Source: Brachypodium distachyon
Lineage: Eukaryota; Streptophyta; Magnoliopsida; Poales; Poaceae
DNA: 64,000 nt
Assembly: GCF_000005505.3 (NCBI RefSeq)
Contig: NC_016134.3
Location: forward strand, 992,001 to 1,056,000
Direction: 5' to 3'
In this document: in pieces, positions 47,771-59,492 of the stretch
Layout: each line of letters starts with the position of its first letter
Position numbering within the stretch: the stretch's first letter is position 1
Position numbers and translations under genes: made by a program
The notes under the pieces: model-generated
The model's input: only the letters and a program-made list of their open reading frames with translations
Database searches by the model: none
What the model was told of the DNA's origin: nothing

Positions 47771-48760
47771 CACAGGCAAACCGGAACTAACAGATTTTGC
47801 AGCTTCACCGATCTTGGAAGTGCCCGCAGTTTCCCCAGATCTGGACCCCACACTGGCCAGTGGCGGGATCTGTTGGCGGGCTGAATTTGCTGAAAACCAA
47901 ACTACTGCCTAGGATCTTGGAAGCTCCATTGAGGACGAGGCCTCCCTTGATAAGGACCTTGCATCTGACTCGGAAACGGCCCCGGCGGCGGCATCTCCTG
48001 ACCTCCTGGCGGGAAGAACTGCAGCCCGCCTTGGAATTTGCCACCCTAGTAGTACGGCAGGTCCTGCCAGCCGCGTCGCTGCCCTTCCCGCAGGTTGTTC
48101 CATCCCCCCCCCCCATCCCCCGACCTTGACCGTCTCCAAAACCTCGGCCGAAACCACCACCACCGTTGTAACCTCCCCGACGAGCCATCGGAGCACACAC
48201 CGCTTGTGCGGACGAACAATGGAAAGGATTCAGAGAAGGCTCATCGCCGCCAACCCCAACTCGCGACCACTCTTCAAGCAGATCTGCAGGGGCTCGGATC
48301 GGGATCTCTCGCCAGCCGCCGCCGAAAACAGAGTGCTGCATTTCTTTCCTCGCAGGTGCTCCAAAATTGAACCTTGTAGACCAGATTCAGCACCCAATAC
48401 AAGAGGATCCAAAGGCGTGTTCCCCTCCCACGTGGTCGGTGAGGATGTGCCCAGCCCACCGCCCACCTTGGAATGCAACACCGCCTCCTTTACAGACAGA
48501 TCAACCTTGGGATCGCCGCCGCTCGCCCCTGACCCACACGAAGCGCCACTCCTCTCATGCATCGAGAGATCTCGCAAACCCCCGCTAGTGTACGATCTCC
48601 TTGTTAGGGAGGACTCGATACAAACGAGGTCGCCCAAGAATCACCATGAGAATCGCCTTTTCGCCAGTGAGGATGAGCTGAGACGTCACCACCTTTCTAC
48701 ATCTGGTCGCATCAGACTCGTTTGGCGCTGCCTAAGGAGCCCAAAGTGAATCCAATGCTT
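47771..48760. other. GC-rich stretch with long overlapping open frames, probably LINE-related or repeat
   Basis: An open frame on the plus strand (48126-48749, 207 codons) and one on the minus strand (47805-48341, 178 codons) overlap. The minus frame has a Gly/Arg-rich piece (GGYNGGGGFGRGFGDGQGRG) and a weak C-x2-C-like GNCGHF word that recalls transposon zinc-knuckle proteins. I cannot assign either. Proximity to the LINE suggests part of a nested repeat. Confidence 0.3.
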
Positions 48761-49340
48761 AAATTGGGATATACATGCAATTAGTTATAAATACAATTAG
48801 ATTTATCACAACAATATCACCCTTTTAATTGTTAGCAAGTTTTTTGTCCACCTGAATGTCTAAATATCACAGCGCGCGCGGGTAGAGGCAAGCCTTGAAC
48901 ACAGGTAGAGCCAGGTGGTCTAAACATCACCTTGATGCCTTGCCAATCAAACCAGTTTCTCATCTTAGTGTTGGTGCGAATAAGTTGATTATTCTCTTCT
49001 AACATGGCTACTATCGAGAATTTTTTTTTGTCATTAGTGCTAATGTGGTCGTGTTTTTATCGCACAAATTTGTCCATTAGATTCCACCATTTACTTTTTT
49101 CTAAGGCTTAGTTTTCATCAAGGGGAAGCATCATCTGAAAACTGGAATTCAGTGCAAATCTGAAATTTTTCACTATGAGCCCTCCGATCAGCAACGGACG
49201 GTGTGGATCTAAGGTGGGATGTTCGCTCCACGTGTTTTAGGCCGGGAACGATGACGTGACTGTCACGTACTCCAGGGTAGATCCTGTCCGTCCATCGCGA
49301 TCGGACGGCCCGAATCGGCGGCAGATCCTTTCATCAGGGG
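48761..49340. other. Intergenic upstream of RLP24
   Basis: AT-rich then GC-rich toward 49200; no gene. Confidence 0.4.
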
Positions 49341-49354
49341 AACCAGCCGGCTAC

Positions 49355-49450
49355 GCCCAAAACCCTTCCCCATCTTCTCCTTCCCCCTACCAGCAGGCCG
49401 CCGCCGCCAGACGTCGCGGCGAGCTCTCTCTCCGCAGCCGAGCTAGGGTT
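49355..49450 (+). promoter_or_regulatory. Telo-box-like motifs upstream of RLP24
   Basis: AAAACCCTT at 49359-49367 and the reverse form TAGGGTT at 49444-49450 lie 135-226 bp upstream of the ATG in a C/T-rich leader. Telo boxes (AAACCCTA) are typical of plant translation and ribosome-assembly genes. Confidence 0.5.
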
Positions 49451-49584
49451 CGTCTCTCCGTCTACTCTCGCAACCGCGCAGTCGATTCCCGTCGCCCCCT
49501 TCCTCCTTGTTTCTGATGCGGTTTCGTTTCGTGTGAGCGGCAGCTGCTGCTTGGTGTGTACCGGCGGAGGTTTGAGGCGGCGCC

Positions 49585-50973
49585 ATGAGGTTGGAGAAGT
49601 GCTGGTTCTGCTCCTCGACAGTCTACCCGGGCCACGGCATCCAGTTCGTCCGCAACGACGCCAAGGTATCACCATCGATCGATTTCTCGTCGCCGTCAAG
49701 AACCTCGCGCCCTTGCCTTAGTCCGGCTCATAGGCCCTCTATGTTATACTCCGTATATGTTTGTGGTGGTGTTGCAGTGCATAATATCTTGACGCCATGC
49801 TAGTTCTTCTCCGTGCTGAGAACCTCGTTGCGAACTGGCCAGTGCCCCAAACATGTCCTTTTTCTTTGTGGATTTATTAATACTTGGTCTGTGTTACTAC
49901 TTTGTTTCTGTTTCTATCTGATGCAATTGTGAGTCATGGAGAATCTTACACGGGGAAAAGCACACCTTGTGAAAAAACTGAAAGAGAGGAAATAAAATAA
50001 AATCTTATGTCAGTTGACATCACAGCTTGTCTAAACCACTTCTAATCATGTAACTGCAAGGGGTTTGAATGGCTTGACATCGTAGGGTCATAGCTCAAGC
50101 ACCCCCAGTTGGAAGTAATTTATCTAGCATCAGTCAGTTTTGTTTGTATTTGCATTTTTGTGTTTGCATTTGGTTGGCAACATCTGACCTGTTACTGGAT
50201 GCTACATCTGCATCTTCTGCCTATATTCATATTATGTTGGTGACATCTGACATTTTACGGGATGTTACATCTGCTCGTTTCGTTTTCATTGCCTCTGAAG
50301 TAATTTCTCTAGCCTCAGGCAGTTTTTTTTTGTATTTATCTTTATATTTTGTCGGCAGCATCTGACCTGTAACTGGATTTTTTTATATCTGCTTCTCAGG
50401 TCTTCCGCTTTTGCCGATCAAAATGCCACAAGAATTTCAAGATGAAGAGGAATCCTCGCAAGGTTAAATGGACGAAAGCATACAGGCGCTTGCGTGGCAA
50501 GGACATGACACAGGTAATGAATGAGCTTGTTTATCTTCCATGTCCTGACAGTAGTGAGTAGACAGTGCTGTATCGGCCACAATTGAATCATTATTTGAAT
50601 CAACCAGGATTCCACGTTTGAGTTCGAGCGGAAGAGGAACAGGCCAGAACGCTACGACCGCAACGTCACCGAACAGACTCTCAAGGCTATCCCACTTATT
50701 ACAAAGATTAGACATGAACGGCAGAAGACGCATATTTCAGATAGGTTGGTGCCTGTGAACCGATTCATCATCTACTTACTTTTTAAATGGTTTCCTTGTC
50801 TAATACGAACTGAGCTGTGTGACAGGCAGAAACAGGGTAAGAGCAAGCAAAGGGAGAAGGATGCTAAGGAGGTGGAGCAGGATTTTCATATGCTTCCCAA
50901 GATGCTTCAAGAAACAAAGGTCAAGGTCAGAGTTACCCAGCAGCAGACCGAAGACAATGTTATGGAGGAGTAA
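49585..50973 (+). CDS. RLP24: Ribosome biogenesis protein RLP24 (eL24-like)
   Basis: Four exons, 49585-49665, 50400-50513, 50608-50744 and 50826-50973, giving 159 residues, with normal GT-AG sites (first donor GTATCA, acceptor TTCTCAG). The N-terminus is an L24-type zinc finger ([18 protein letters not shown], then [12 protein letters not shown], Cys 6, 9, 32, 36). It is followed by [18 protein letters not shown] and [12 protein letters not shown], which distinguish RLP24 from cytosolic eL24. RLP24 occupies the eL24 site on pre-60S particles in the nucleolus and recruits the AAA ATPase Drg1 in the cytoplasm before being replaced by eL24. The charged C-terminus ([13 protein letters not shown]) fits the Drg1-binding tail. 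It shares its direction with the next two genes but each has its own promoter. Confidence 0.95.
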
Positions 50974-51949
50974 GGCAGAACCATTTTGTCTGTGCGTTCA
51001 TGTGGTCTTTTCCGTGCAGCACTTTGTGTTTCATCAGACTGTTAACTTACCATGTAGACGATGGTAAAATGTGCTTTCAGACAGAATGCAAGCAAAGTTT
51101 TGCATGCTATATAATCATGTAGACGATGGTCAAAGTTGTTTTCTTATTGTTGCGATCGTGAAATTAACTTAGTCCCTACTGATGTGTGAACATTTTCGTT
51201 TGGTACTTTGATGCAATACTTTTTGTTGTGCAAAATATTCAGCTAGTATCGGTATAGAAAAGAAAATCTCAGCTTCGTCTGGAAGTTGTGTACAATCTTT
51301 GTTTGCTATCGAGGCGTCAAAATTCTACTTTCATAAGTTCCAAGGTCTGTGCAGTAAACATACTATATCTGCAGGTGCAAGAATAAGCCAGGTACACTTG
51401 TGAATGTGCTATGCTTAACAGGGTTGAAACTATTTCCTTCTTTTCTCAACTTCGAAATTATTTCTGTATTTGCTCAGGCTGTTAAATGTTGCAGCTGATA
51501 TTCAGTTGGCGCCATCCTATTTTTTATTTAATTTATGCGAGATCATCTGTGTTTTCAGAAATATCATCAGCCTCTTGAAGCTTGGCACATCTTTTTTGTT
51601 TATGTTTTGAGAAAGCCACATCTCCTAGCTGCTTGCTGCCCTTCTCATTCAGCGTTCTTCCCCATCTCGCTTTTCACAGTTTCGGTTATGTGTCTATCAA
51701 TTTGCTTGGTAGTTCTACGTTTGCCTGTAGTTTTAGTTTGTGACTATTGACTATTGAGTACACGATTCCACCATTGGAGTACTTTGTGCAAAGTTGCTTG
51801 ACCATCATGTTTGTCTTACGTGGTGACCATGTGTAATCTCTGTGATCAGACTGTCTAATGAAATATAAGGTTGCTTTAAAAAAAATTGTACTACACGATT
51901 GAGAAACTGCTTTGCTTTTGCTTACGGATGGTGCACGATTTGGCCCGTG
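50974..51949. other. 3' UTR of RLP24 and intergenic sequence
   Basis: T-rich sequence with no gene; a small duplicated word (TGTAGACGATGGT) at 51054 and 51118 is the only repeat noted. Confidence 0.5.
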
Positions 51950-52010
51950 CCATCTATGGGCCGTGCTTTATTTGCGTCCCTCGGGCTGGCCCGAGAAAAC
52001 TAGGCCCGAT
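51950..52010 (+). promoter_or_regulatory. Site II-like elements upstream of the mitochondrial uL14 gene
   Basis: TGGGCC at 51957-51962 and GGCCCGA at about 52003-52009 lie 300-355 bp upstream of the ATG. Site II motifs are enriched in promoters of plant mitochondrial and cytosolic ribosomal protein genes. Confidence 0.45.
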
Positions 52011-52310
52011 GGCCAGGATTATTGGCACCCCAACCCAGCCCCCTCGCTCCCTGGATCTTCTTCCTCCTCGCCCGAGCGCCGCCACCCATCCCGCCGCCGA
52101 GCGCCCGAGCCCCCTAGCTCGTCTTCCTCCTCGCGCGAACGCCTCCACCGCAGGTTGATCTCCCCTTCGATTCTCTCGCTCCCGACCGTTTCTCCTCCCA
52201 TCACCCCACGAACGGATCCCGCCCTTTAGCTCCCCGTTTCATAATCTTCCCCAATCGCGCCCTACTGGGTCCTCCACCCGTGCGGCCGACCGAGAGCTGC
52301 GTGGCAGAGG

Positions 52311-54377
52311 ATGGCGGCGTTCCTGAGGTCCAAGTGTTCGTCAGGTATCTACCATTTCTTCCTGGTACTCTCTCCATGTTCTCCTGTCATCGATGTGCTG
52401 TTCAGTTCACATGTACGAGTATGTATTTAGTATGGGCCCTTGTTGCACGATGAGGATTTTCATGTATACCAGAGTTGAGGCAGGAGTAGTAAACGAGAAT
52501 GCGAAATTTAAGTTGGGGTTGTTCCTGTTGTTCGGTATCTTTCTTGGTACTCTCTGTGAAGGCAAGAATTGATACTACTATGTTAGTCATTTGGGGCTTT
52601 GTTGTTTAGCTTTATAAATAAAAGTTGGGCGAAAATGCCTTCGTCTAAATATGAAAAAGATGGTAGTTACAGAAAATGCGATTGATGACAGTCGGCACGA
52701 AAATGCATACGCAAACTAGAATAGCTGGACATTGATCAGTTAACCTTGGAGGAAGGACATGATTGCTAGTTAAACACTGATCCGTCCAGATTCTATGTTT
52801 GCTTGATATGAGATAACTAAGTATCGTGTGCCCTCTGTGTTTGGTCAGGTGGTGGTAATGATCCATTCCTCTAACTTACATGCTTACAGAACTAGAATAG
52901 CTGATTCTGAAATACACGATTGTGTAACCCATGTAAGAAGGGAAACCCGAACCTGGTTGAATCTCATGCTGCCTGCCTTTCAAATATGCCTTGTTCTTGA
53001 TTTTGTTGGCTTATATGCTGCAATGTGATGCTTAGCTAATTTGTACTCCCTCCGTTCCATAATTTTTGTTGAAATATTACATGTATCTAGACACTTTTTA
53101 GGAATAGATACATCCATTTTTTTTGTGAAATTTGAGACAAGAATTATGGAACGGAGGGAGTATAATGTAAGTGCTTATTGATCTATGTAGTTGGGCGTAC
53201 TCTGATGGGAAGCCTTGGAAACAATCTGTATGGGGGTGTTAACTCGTCTGTTGAATCAGTGACAAGGCCATCTCATTGTGATGCTATCACCCAGGTATTT
53301 CTTCTTTGTTCAAGCAGAAATGTTTCATCGGTCTTAACACATCCTCAAAAAGTGAACAACTTCCTTCCATAAAGAAATTCTTTAGTCAGAAAATCAACAC
53401 TACTGCTGTAAGAGATTTGGTATCTTCTTATAATGTGTTAGTGACTTAAAAGTGCCTATCATTCGTATCCCCAATAACATACATGGTCCAGCATGGTATT
53501 TAACTATGAAGTCACTTGCTTGATATAGTTCATTAGCTTGTTCTAATAATTGTTGTCAAGATCTGGGACTTTGTTTAATTGCCAAAACTGCATCAATGTT
53601 ACAGACTAGAGTCTTGTGACCTATTGAACTCCATGTTTCAGGCCTTCCTTTTACAAGTCGATCTTTTAGGTACACTCAGTCTTTAGGACCAGCATAGGGC
53701 CAAAGATTAAGTGTTCTAAATTACTTATCTGAGAAAAGAAAAAATAAATCTGGGTGACCTTCTATATGGTGCAAAAGTTAGTTCGGGGTTATTACTAGAG
53801 TACTCCCTCCGTTCCATAATTCTTGTTGAAATATTACATGTATCTAGACACTTTTTAGGAATAGATACATCCATTTTTGGGCAAATTAGAGACAAGAATT
53901 ATGGAACGGAGGAAGTATCTAGTTCTCTTGTAGTGTTTCTTCTCTAAGCATGTATGTTTTCATGAAGTGAAGCGGCAACATTTGTCCTTATTCTGGTTTC
54001 AGCAAATCAGAACATTCATCCAGATGAGAACCAACCTCAAGGTGGTAGACAACTCTGGAGCCAAGCGGGTTATGTGCATACAGTCCTTGAGGGGGAAGAA
54101 AGGAGCGAGGCTTGGGGACATGATAATTGGTTCTGTGAAGGAAGCACAACCTCGTGGTAAGGTCAAGAAAGGTGAAGTGGTCTACGGGGTGGTTGTCCGT
54201 GCTGCCATGAAGAAAGGACGCAACGACGGCAGTGAGATCCAGTTCGATGACAATGCGATAGTCCTGGTGAACAACAAAGGCGAGCTGATCGGCACTCGTG
54301 TCTTTGGTCCTGTTCCCCACGAGCTCAGGAAGAAGAAGCACCTGAAGATCTTGGCGTTAGCTGAGCACATAGTTTGA
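52311..54377 (+). CDS. HLL: Mitochondrial large-subunit ribosomal protein uL14 (HUELLENLOS type)
   Basis: Exons 52311-52344, 53191-53294 and 54003-54377, 170 residues. The first two exons encode the plant-specific leader ([39 protein letters not shown]), likely a mitochondrial targeting region. Exon 3 encodes the uL14 fold ([59 protein letters not shown]). This is the arrangement of Arabidopsis HUELLENLOS/HLP, needed for ovule development. uL14 sits at the subunit interface of the mitoribosome. Phases fit (34 + 104 = 46 codons). A near-identical Stowaway MITE is present in each intron, so the intron gain is repeat material only. I did not verify which paralogue (HLL or HLP) it is. Confidence 0.93.
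53044..53162. repeat. Stowaway-type MITE in intron 1 of the uL14 gene
   Basis: Starts TACTCCCTCCGTTCCATAAT and ends ATTATGGAACGGAGGGAGTA, 119 bp, TA flanks. It ends 28 bp before exon 2, so it supplies part of the intron 3' region. Confidence 0.9.
53801..53917. repeat. Stowaway-type MITE in intron 2 of the uL14 gene
   Basis: Same subfamily and orientation as the intron 1 copy, with the core TTGAAATATTACATGTATCT, AGACACTTTTTAGGAATAGA identical, so the two insertions are recent. Confidence 0.9.
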
Positions 54378-55201
54378 GTCGTCGCCTGCTTAGTCATATC
54401 TCGCTGTCAGTTCTCTGGAGCCGGGATGTGCTGGTTGACTCTCTTTTTTCATCATTATGTGTTGCAAGAATGCAGTCCAAAAAGATAATATGTGCCAACG
54501 AACCGTAGAAAGCCCCCCTGACTCATGTTTTGTACCGAATTACCCTTGAAGTCATGCTTGAACGGTGAAGGTGTATCCCTTATTTTTTTTCTCTTTTACC
54601 TGGGATCAAAACATGGGTTGCTTGAAATGCTGAGTTCATAGTTTACATGGTATCCTATGAATTGCAGAGGGTGTACGTCCATTCTGACCATCGAGTACTC
54701 CAGCTGTCGCAAAATAGATAAGGGAATAAATAACGAAATGCCTTTTCGGTCTAGCCGCTGCTGGGGCCGACGTGCAGGCGAATGTTACACTGACATCGCC
54801 GCCGCCGCAGCCTTTGCTCTCCTCGGACGCCGCGTCATCCGGGCCGTCCGTTGTCGCGATTAAACAACGACCAAAAGGGCCAGATAAATAAGCCAAAAGG
54901 GCCGCACGCGTTTCGAATTCGAAATAAAACCCCCCTCCTCCTCTCTCAACGGTCGCCTCCCAAATCTCTCGCGCTCGCTCTCTCTTTTTCTCCAACGAAT
55001 TGGGGATTCAGATCGATCCATTCCTCCTGTCTCGCTTTTGATTTTGATTTTGGGCTTTTGCTTTGCTTCAAAATTCGGAGACTCCCGTCTCGGAGGGGGT
55101 GTCACCGGGAGAGAGATCTTCGACGACGTTGTTTCTCTGTTTCCCCGTCTCTCTGTCGCTGCGAATCTCGTTCGGGGTTTGCTTTGGAGGCTGATCGATC
55201 G
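54378..55201 (+). promoter_or_regulatory. Intergenic promoter region of the kinesin gene, MSA-like AACGG
   Basis: It contains the uL14 3' UTR then a compact GC-rich leader. TCTCAACGGTCG (54945-54956) carries the AACGG core of the mitosis-specific activator element, with the outer consensus only partly matched. TCTCGCGC at about 54964 resembles an E2F site. Both would fit a G2/M-expressed kinesin. The rest of the interval holds no gene. Confidence 0.4.
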
Positions 55202-58200
55202 ATGGAGGAAGGGAGCAGCAATGCCCGGGATGGCGGCGGTCGGTCTGGCGCTTCGGCGGCGGCGGTGGTCAGGAAGACGGTGAGGGTGTCCGAGACCTGC
55301 GACTTCATCCCCTACGATTACGACGACGGCGACGGCATCGGCGGTGGTGGAGGTACGCGCTTCCTCGCGGATCCCGGGTCGCCTTGTTTGCCTCGCGGGG
55401 ATCTCATTGAGATTTTGTTTGTTTGTTTGTTTGTTTGTCTGTCTGTTCTGGTTGAGACATCAGGGGGTTCCGGATCCTCGGTGCCGCCGACGGCGACCGC
55501 GCTCGACGTCGCCAGCTGCCAAGGCTCGTCGGAGGCCGTCCTCCCGTGCGGCGACGGAGGGATGCAGGACACGCCCGATTACATCCGGAGGGGCGCCGCC
55601 CACCACAGGATCGCGCCGCTCGAGCTCTTCTCCGCCCCGTCGCCCGCAGAGCCGTCTCACGCACAATTCGCCGCCGCCGCCGAATTAAAGGCTTCTGGCG
55701 GCGGCTGTGGCGGTGCTGCGCCCGTGGTAATCGGTTCAGGAGAAGCGCGGGAGGCCTTGGGCTGTCAGAGCGTGCGCATCGAGCAGGTAAACAGCATCAG
55801 AATCTGTCTATCAGGGGGTTATTCGAATGAAATGTAATGCTGTCTGTTGTCTTCATTTTGTGGCTAATGGGAATTCCATCTGATGTATTTTGTGGCAGGG
55901 AAATCACGACTGCTGTGGCCAGCTGAATCAAGCATTCGAGACACTTTTGAGGGAGAAAGACGAATGCAGGAGGCTGCTGGAGGATTTGATGAGGGAGAAC
56001 GAGCTCAAGAGCCGGGAGTGCCACGAGGCTCAGGCGTCCCTGCATGAACTGCAGATGGAGCTGATGCGCAAGTCGATGCACGTAGGCTCTTTGGGTAAGA
56101 ACTCGTCTGGCAAATCCACTGTGGTAGTTCAATGGTGTCAGTCTTGCTGATTGCTATCACTAGAATTGCATGTTTCCCTATCAGATTGGGAGCATTTCGT
56201 AAAACTTTTGTTGCTCCTGTAGCATTTGCAGTGGAAGGGCAAGTGAAAGAGAAGAGCCGTTGGTGCCAACTACTGAAAGACCTGAGTGAGAAATTTAAGG
56301 TACTTGGCCCCATGTCTTGGTTTATCTTTACAGTGCAATCTTATACTTGGGCTTTTATTTTAGAACAATCTTAGACTTGGGCTTGAGAGAGAGTGAATGA
56401 ACTTACGTGTTACTGTGATGATCTGCAGGCGTTAAAGTCAGAGCACCAGAAATTGTTACAAGAATCAGAGGAATACAAAAAGTGTTTGGCAGATACTACA
56501 CAGATGGCCACAACAATTCTTCAGTATGGTACGTTTGTGATCATGGTTACCAAAACCTGAACTAGTTATGTATTCAGATTGCTTCTCTGTATGCACTTCC
56601 AAGCATAGGCAACAAACATGATTTCTTTATTTGGGCAGTGAATAAATATGCAAGTTTAGAATGTGAATTTAAGGACCTCAAAGAAAAGTTCAGTGAGGAG
56701 GCAAAGGAACGCAAAGATCTTTACAACAAGCTTATAGAGCTCAAAGGTTAGAATTAGATGTTCATTCTGTTGTCAGTTTATACATTGTTATTGCAAGAAA
56801 TGGTGACAATAGGACTTACCTGACTTGCATACTGCTCAGGTAACATAAGAGTATTTTGTCGCTGCCGGCCACTGAACACGGAAGAAATAGCAGAAGGAGC
56901 TTTGATGGTGGTTGACTTTGAATCTGCAAAAGATGGAGAGCTTATTGTTAGAGGTCATGTATCGTCGAAGAAAGTTTTCAAATTTGATTCAGTCTTCAAC
57001 CCTGAAGAAGACCAAGGTAATTTACTTCGCAAAAGCAGTTACTAAACCTGCATTCTTCCTCATGGTTTTGACAAGTTATCTTCATATTATTTGCAGAAAA
57101 GGTGTTTGAGAAAACTGCCCCATTTGCAACTTCAGTGTTAGATGGATACAATGTTTGCATCTTTGCTTATGGGCAGACTGGCACTGGTAAAACATTTACA
57201 ATGGAAGGAACTGATGGCGCCCGAGGGGTTAACTATAGAATTCTAGAGGAGCTCTTCCGAGTAATCAAAGAAAGACATGACCTTTTCCAATACGAAATTA
57301 CTGTCAGTGCTTTGGAGGTATACAATGAACAAATTCATGATTTGCTCCAGACAGGGTCTCAACCAGGTGCAACAACAAAAAGGTATGCCACTTGTGAAAT
57401 ATATTATCATATCAACAATGTGCGAAAGCTGGCATGCCATGATACCTTACCTTGTTCACAGGCTAGAAGTAAGACAAGTTGCAGAAGGAGTTCATCATGT
57501 ACCGGGACTGGTTGAAGCACGTGTCACTAACATGGATGAGGCCTGGGATGTCCTGCAAACCGGAAGCAAAGCCAGAGTTGTTGGTTCTACAAATGCTAAC
57601 GAGCACAGCAGCCGATCACACTGGTCAGTGACGTAATGTTCTTACTGTTATCCGCCAGATTTTCATCAACTCACACTAAATTGTAGATTGTAAAAATCCT
57701 GTTTTCATTAATTTTGCATTTCAGTATACATTGTGTTATGATTAAAGGAGAGAATTTGATGAACGGAGATTGCACAAAGAGTAAATTATGGCTAATTGAC
57801 CTAGCCGGAAGTGAGCGTGTGGCAAAGACAGACGCTCAAGGAGAACGGCTGAAAGAAGCACAGAATATTAACAAGTCCCTTTCTGCACTTGGAGATGTCA
57901 TATCTGCTCTTGCAACCAAGAGCCAGCATATACCCTTCAGGTTCTAAATTTCATCTTGATTATCATTATCATTGGTGATTATATGATCTCACTGACATAT
58001 TTATTTTTCAAACTGACAGGAATTCAAAGCTAACACACTTGCTGCAAGACTCCCTAAGTATGTACTCATTTTCTTCTTATGCAGGTTTAATTTTAGTCTA
58101 TCCTTTAGTTTTTGTAATAACGTGTGTAAGCACTGCAGGTGGAGACTCCAAAACTTTGATGTTTGTGCAAATAAGCCCAAATGAGAATGACGTTGGCGAA

Positions 58201-59492
58201 ACTCTTTGCTCACTGAACTTTGCGAGCAGAGTGAGGGGTATAGAGCTTGGACAAGCTAGGAAACAAGTTGATGTCGGAGAACTGTCAAGATATAAGCTTA
58301 TGGTACTGTATTGCTTTGTTAAATGTATGTTTCAGGACAAATTTGGCTTCCATGTCTAACCTGAATACATACTGTTTGCTTCTGCAAGGTTGCAAGAGCC
58401 AAACAGGATTGCAAGAGCAAAGATGCTCAGATTAAGAGCATGGAAGAAACAATCCAATCTCTTGAAGCGAAGAACAAGTCCAAAGACCTGCTCACCATGA
58501 ATCTCCAAGAGAAGGTACTTCGAGTGTCTTTCGCTTCTTGCCTTCAACTTCTTCCAGTGTCATTTGTTCTATTAAGCAAAAAATACCATGGGTTAAATAG
58601 TATAATTTGCTTTCATTACTGCCAAGTAGGAAGAATTAACATGTCTATCGTTGCCTTTTCTCTTTTCCAGATCAAAGAGTTGGAATCACAGCTACTGGTT
58701 GAAAGAAAGATAGCGAGGCAGCATGTTGACAACAAGATGGCCCAAGACGTTGAGAGAAAGCAGCAGCAAAGCCTGAAGGAAGATAACTCCTCCTACCTGA
58801 GAAGCCCCATGGCAGAGAGGAACCTCAATTCCATTGCAGAGAAGCCATCGGCAGCTAAAGATCTCGGGTCTGCGAAGCGGATGTTTTCGGACAGCAACAC
58901 CGACACCTACAGCTTCAACCAGCTGATGTCTCTAGCGGAGGAGAAGGAGAACAACCCAGAAGTCGCTCAGCTGCCCCTGGCTGCAAAAGCCAGGAGGGTG
59001 TCACTGTGCAATGGAGCTTACCAGCACCCGGCGAGCCCAGCCTCCCGCCACAACTCACTGATACCGCTTCCTCGTCGCAACTCGTTGATGCCTCTGCCCT
59101 TAGCTGCCAAGCCTGTTGCAGCAGCAGCGGCTGCTTCACCCCTTGACAAGATCCAGGAGCACTCTTTGCCACCACTGTGCTCCCCTCCGATGATCCTCAA
59201 CAACGACAAGAGCAGCGGCAGCAGGAGCAAGAGGATCAACAGCATCCTGCGGCGAAGCCTGCAGAAGAAAGTGGTCATCAGGCCAGCGATGGCGGCGCAG
59301 ACGGGAAGGAGGGCTGCCGGCACTGCCGCTGCCCAGGGTGGTGCCGATGGCGCCCGCCGGGCAGCGGTGCGGCGCGTGCCGCCACTGTGCGCCGGCCCTG
59401 CCGCCGGTGGTGCGCAGAGGGTGGTGGTGCATCACAACAGGGATAAGGAGAGGGGGTGGAACACAGGGACAAGCTTCAGGAACCACTTCTGA
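55202..59492 (+). CDS. Kinesin-14 with central motor domain (KIN14S-like)
   Basis: Fourteen phase-consistent exons from the ATG at 55202 to TGA at 59492 predict 981 residues. Exon ends: 55352, 55464-55786, 55899-56094, 56223-56299, 56429-56528, 56639-56746, 56840-57016, 57097-57382, 57462-57623, 57725-57940, 58020-58057, 58139-58302, 58389-58514, 58671-59492. Residues ~160-318 are coiled coil. [16 protein letters not shown] (~319) is the kinesin-14 neck-motor junction, which marks a minus-end-directed type. The P-loop GQTGTGKT is at ~403-410, switch [11 protein letters not shown] at ~517-526 and switch II DLAGSE at ~552-557. After the motor (ends ~660) are a second coiled coil and a basic, Ser/Arg-rich tail. 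No CH domain is visible. Overall order resembles Arabidopsis KIN14S. Kinesin-14s cross-link and slide microtubules in spindles and phragmoplasts. Intron 1 (111 nt) is open in frame, and retention would add 37 residues. Confidence 0.9.
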
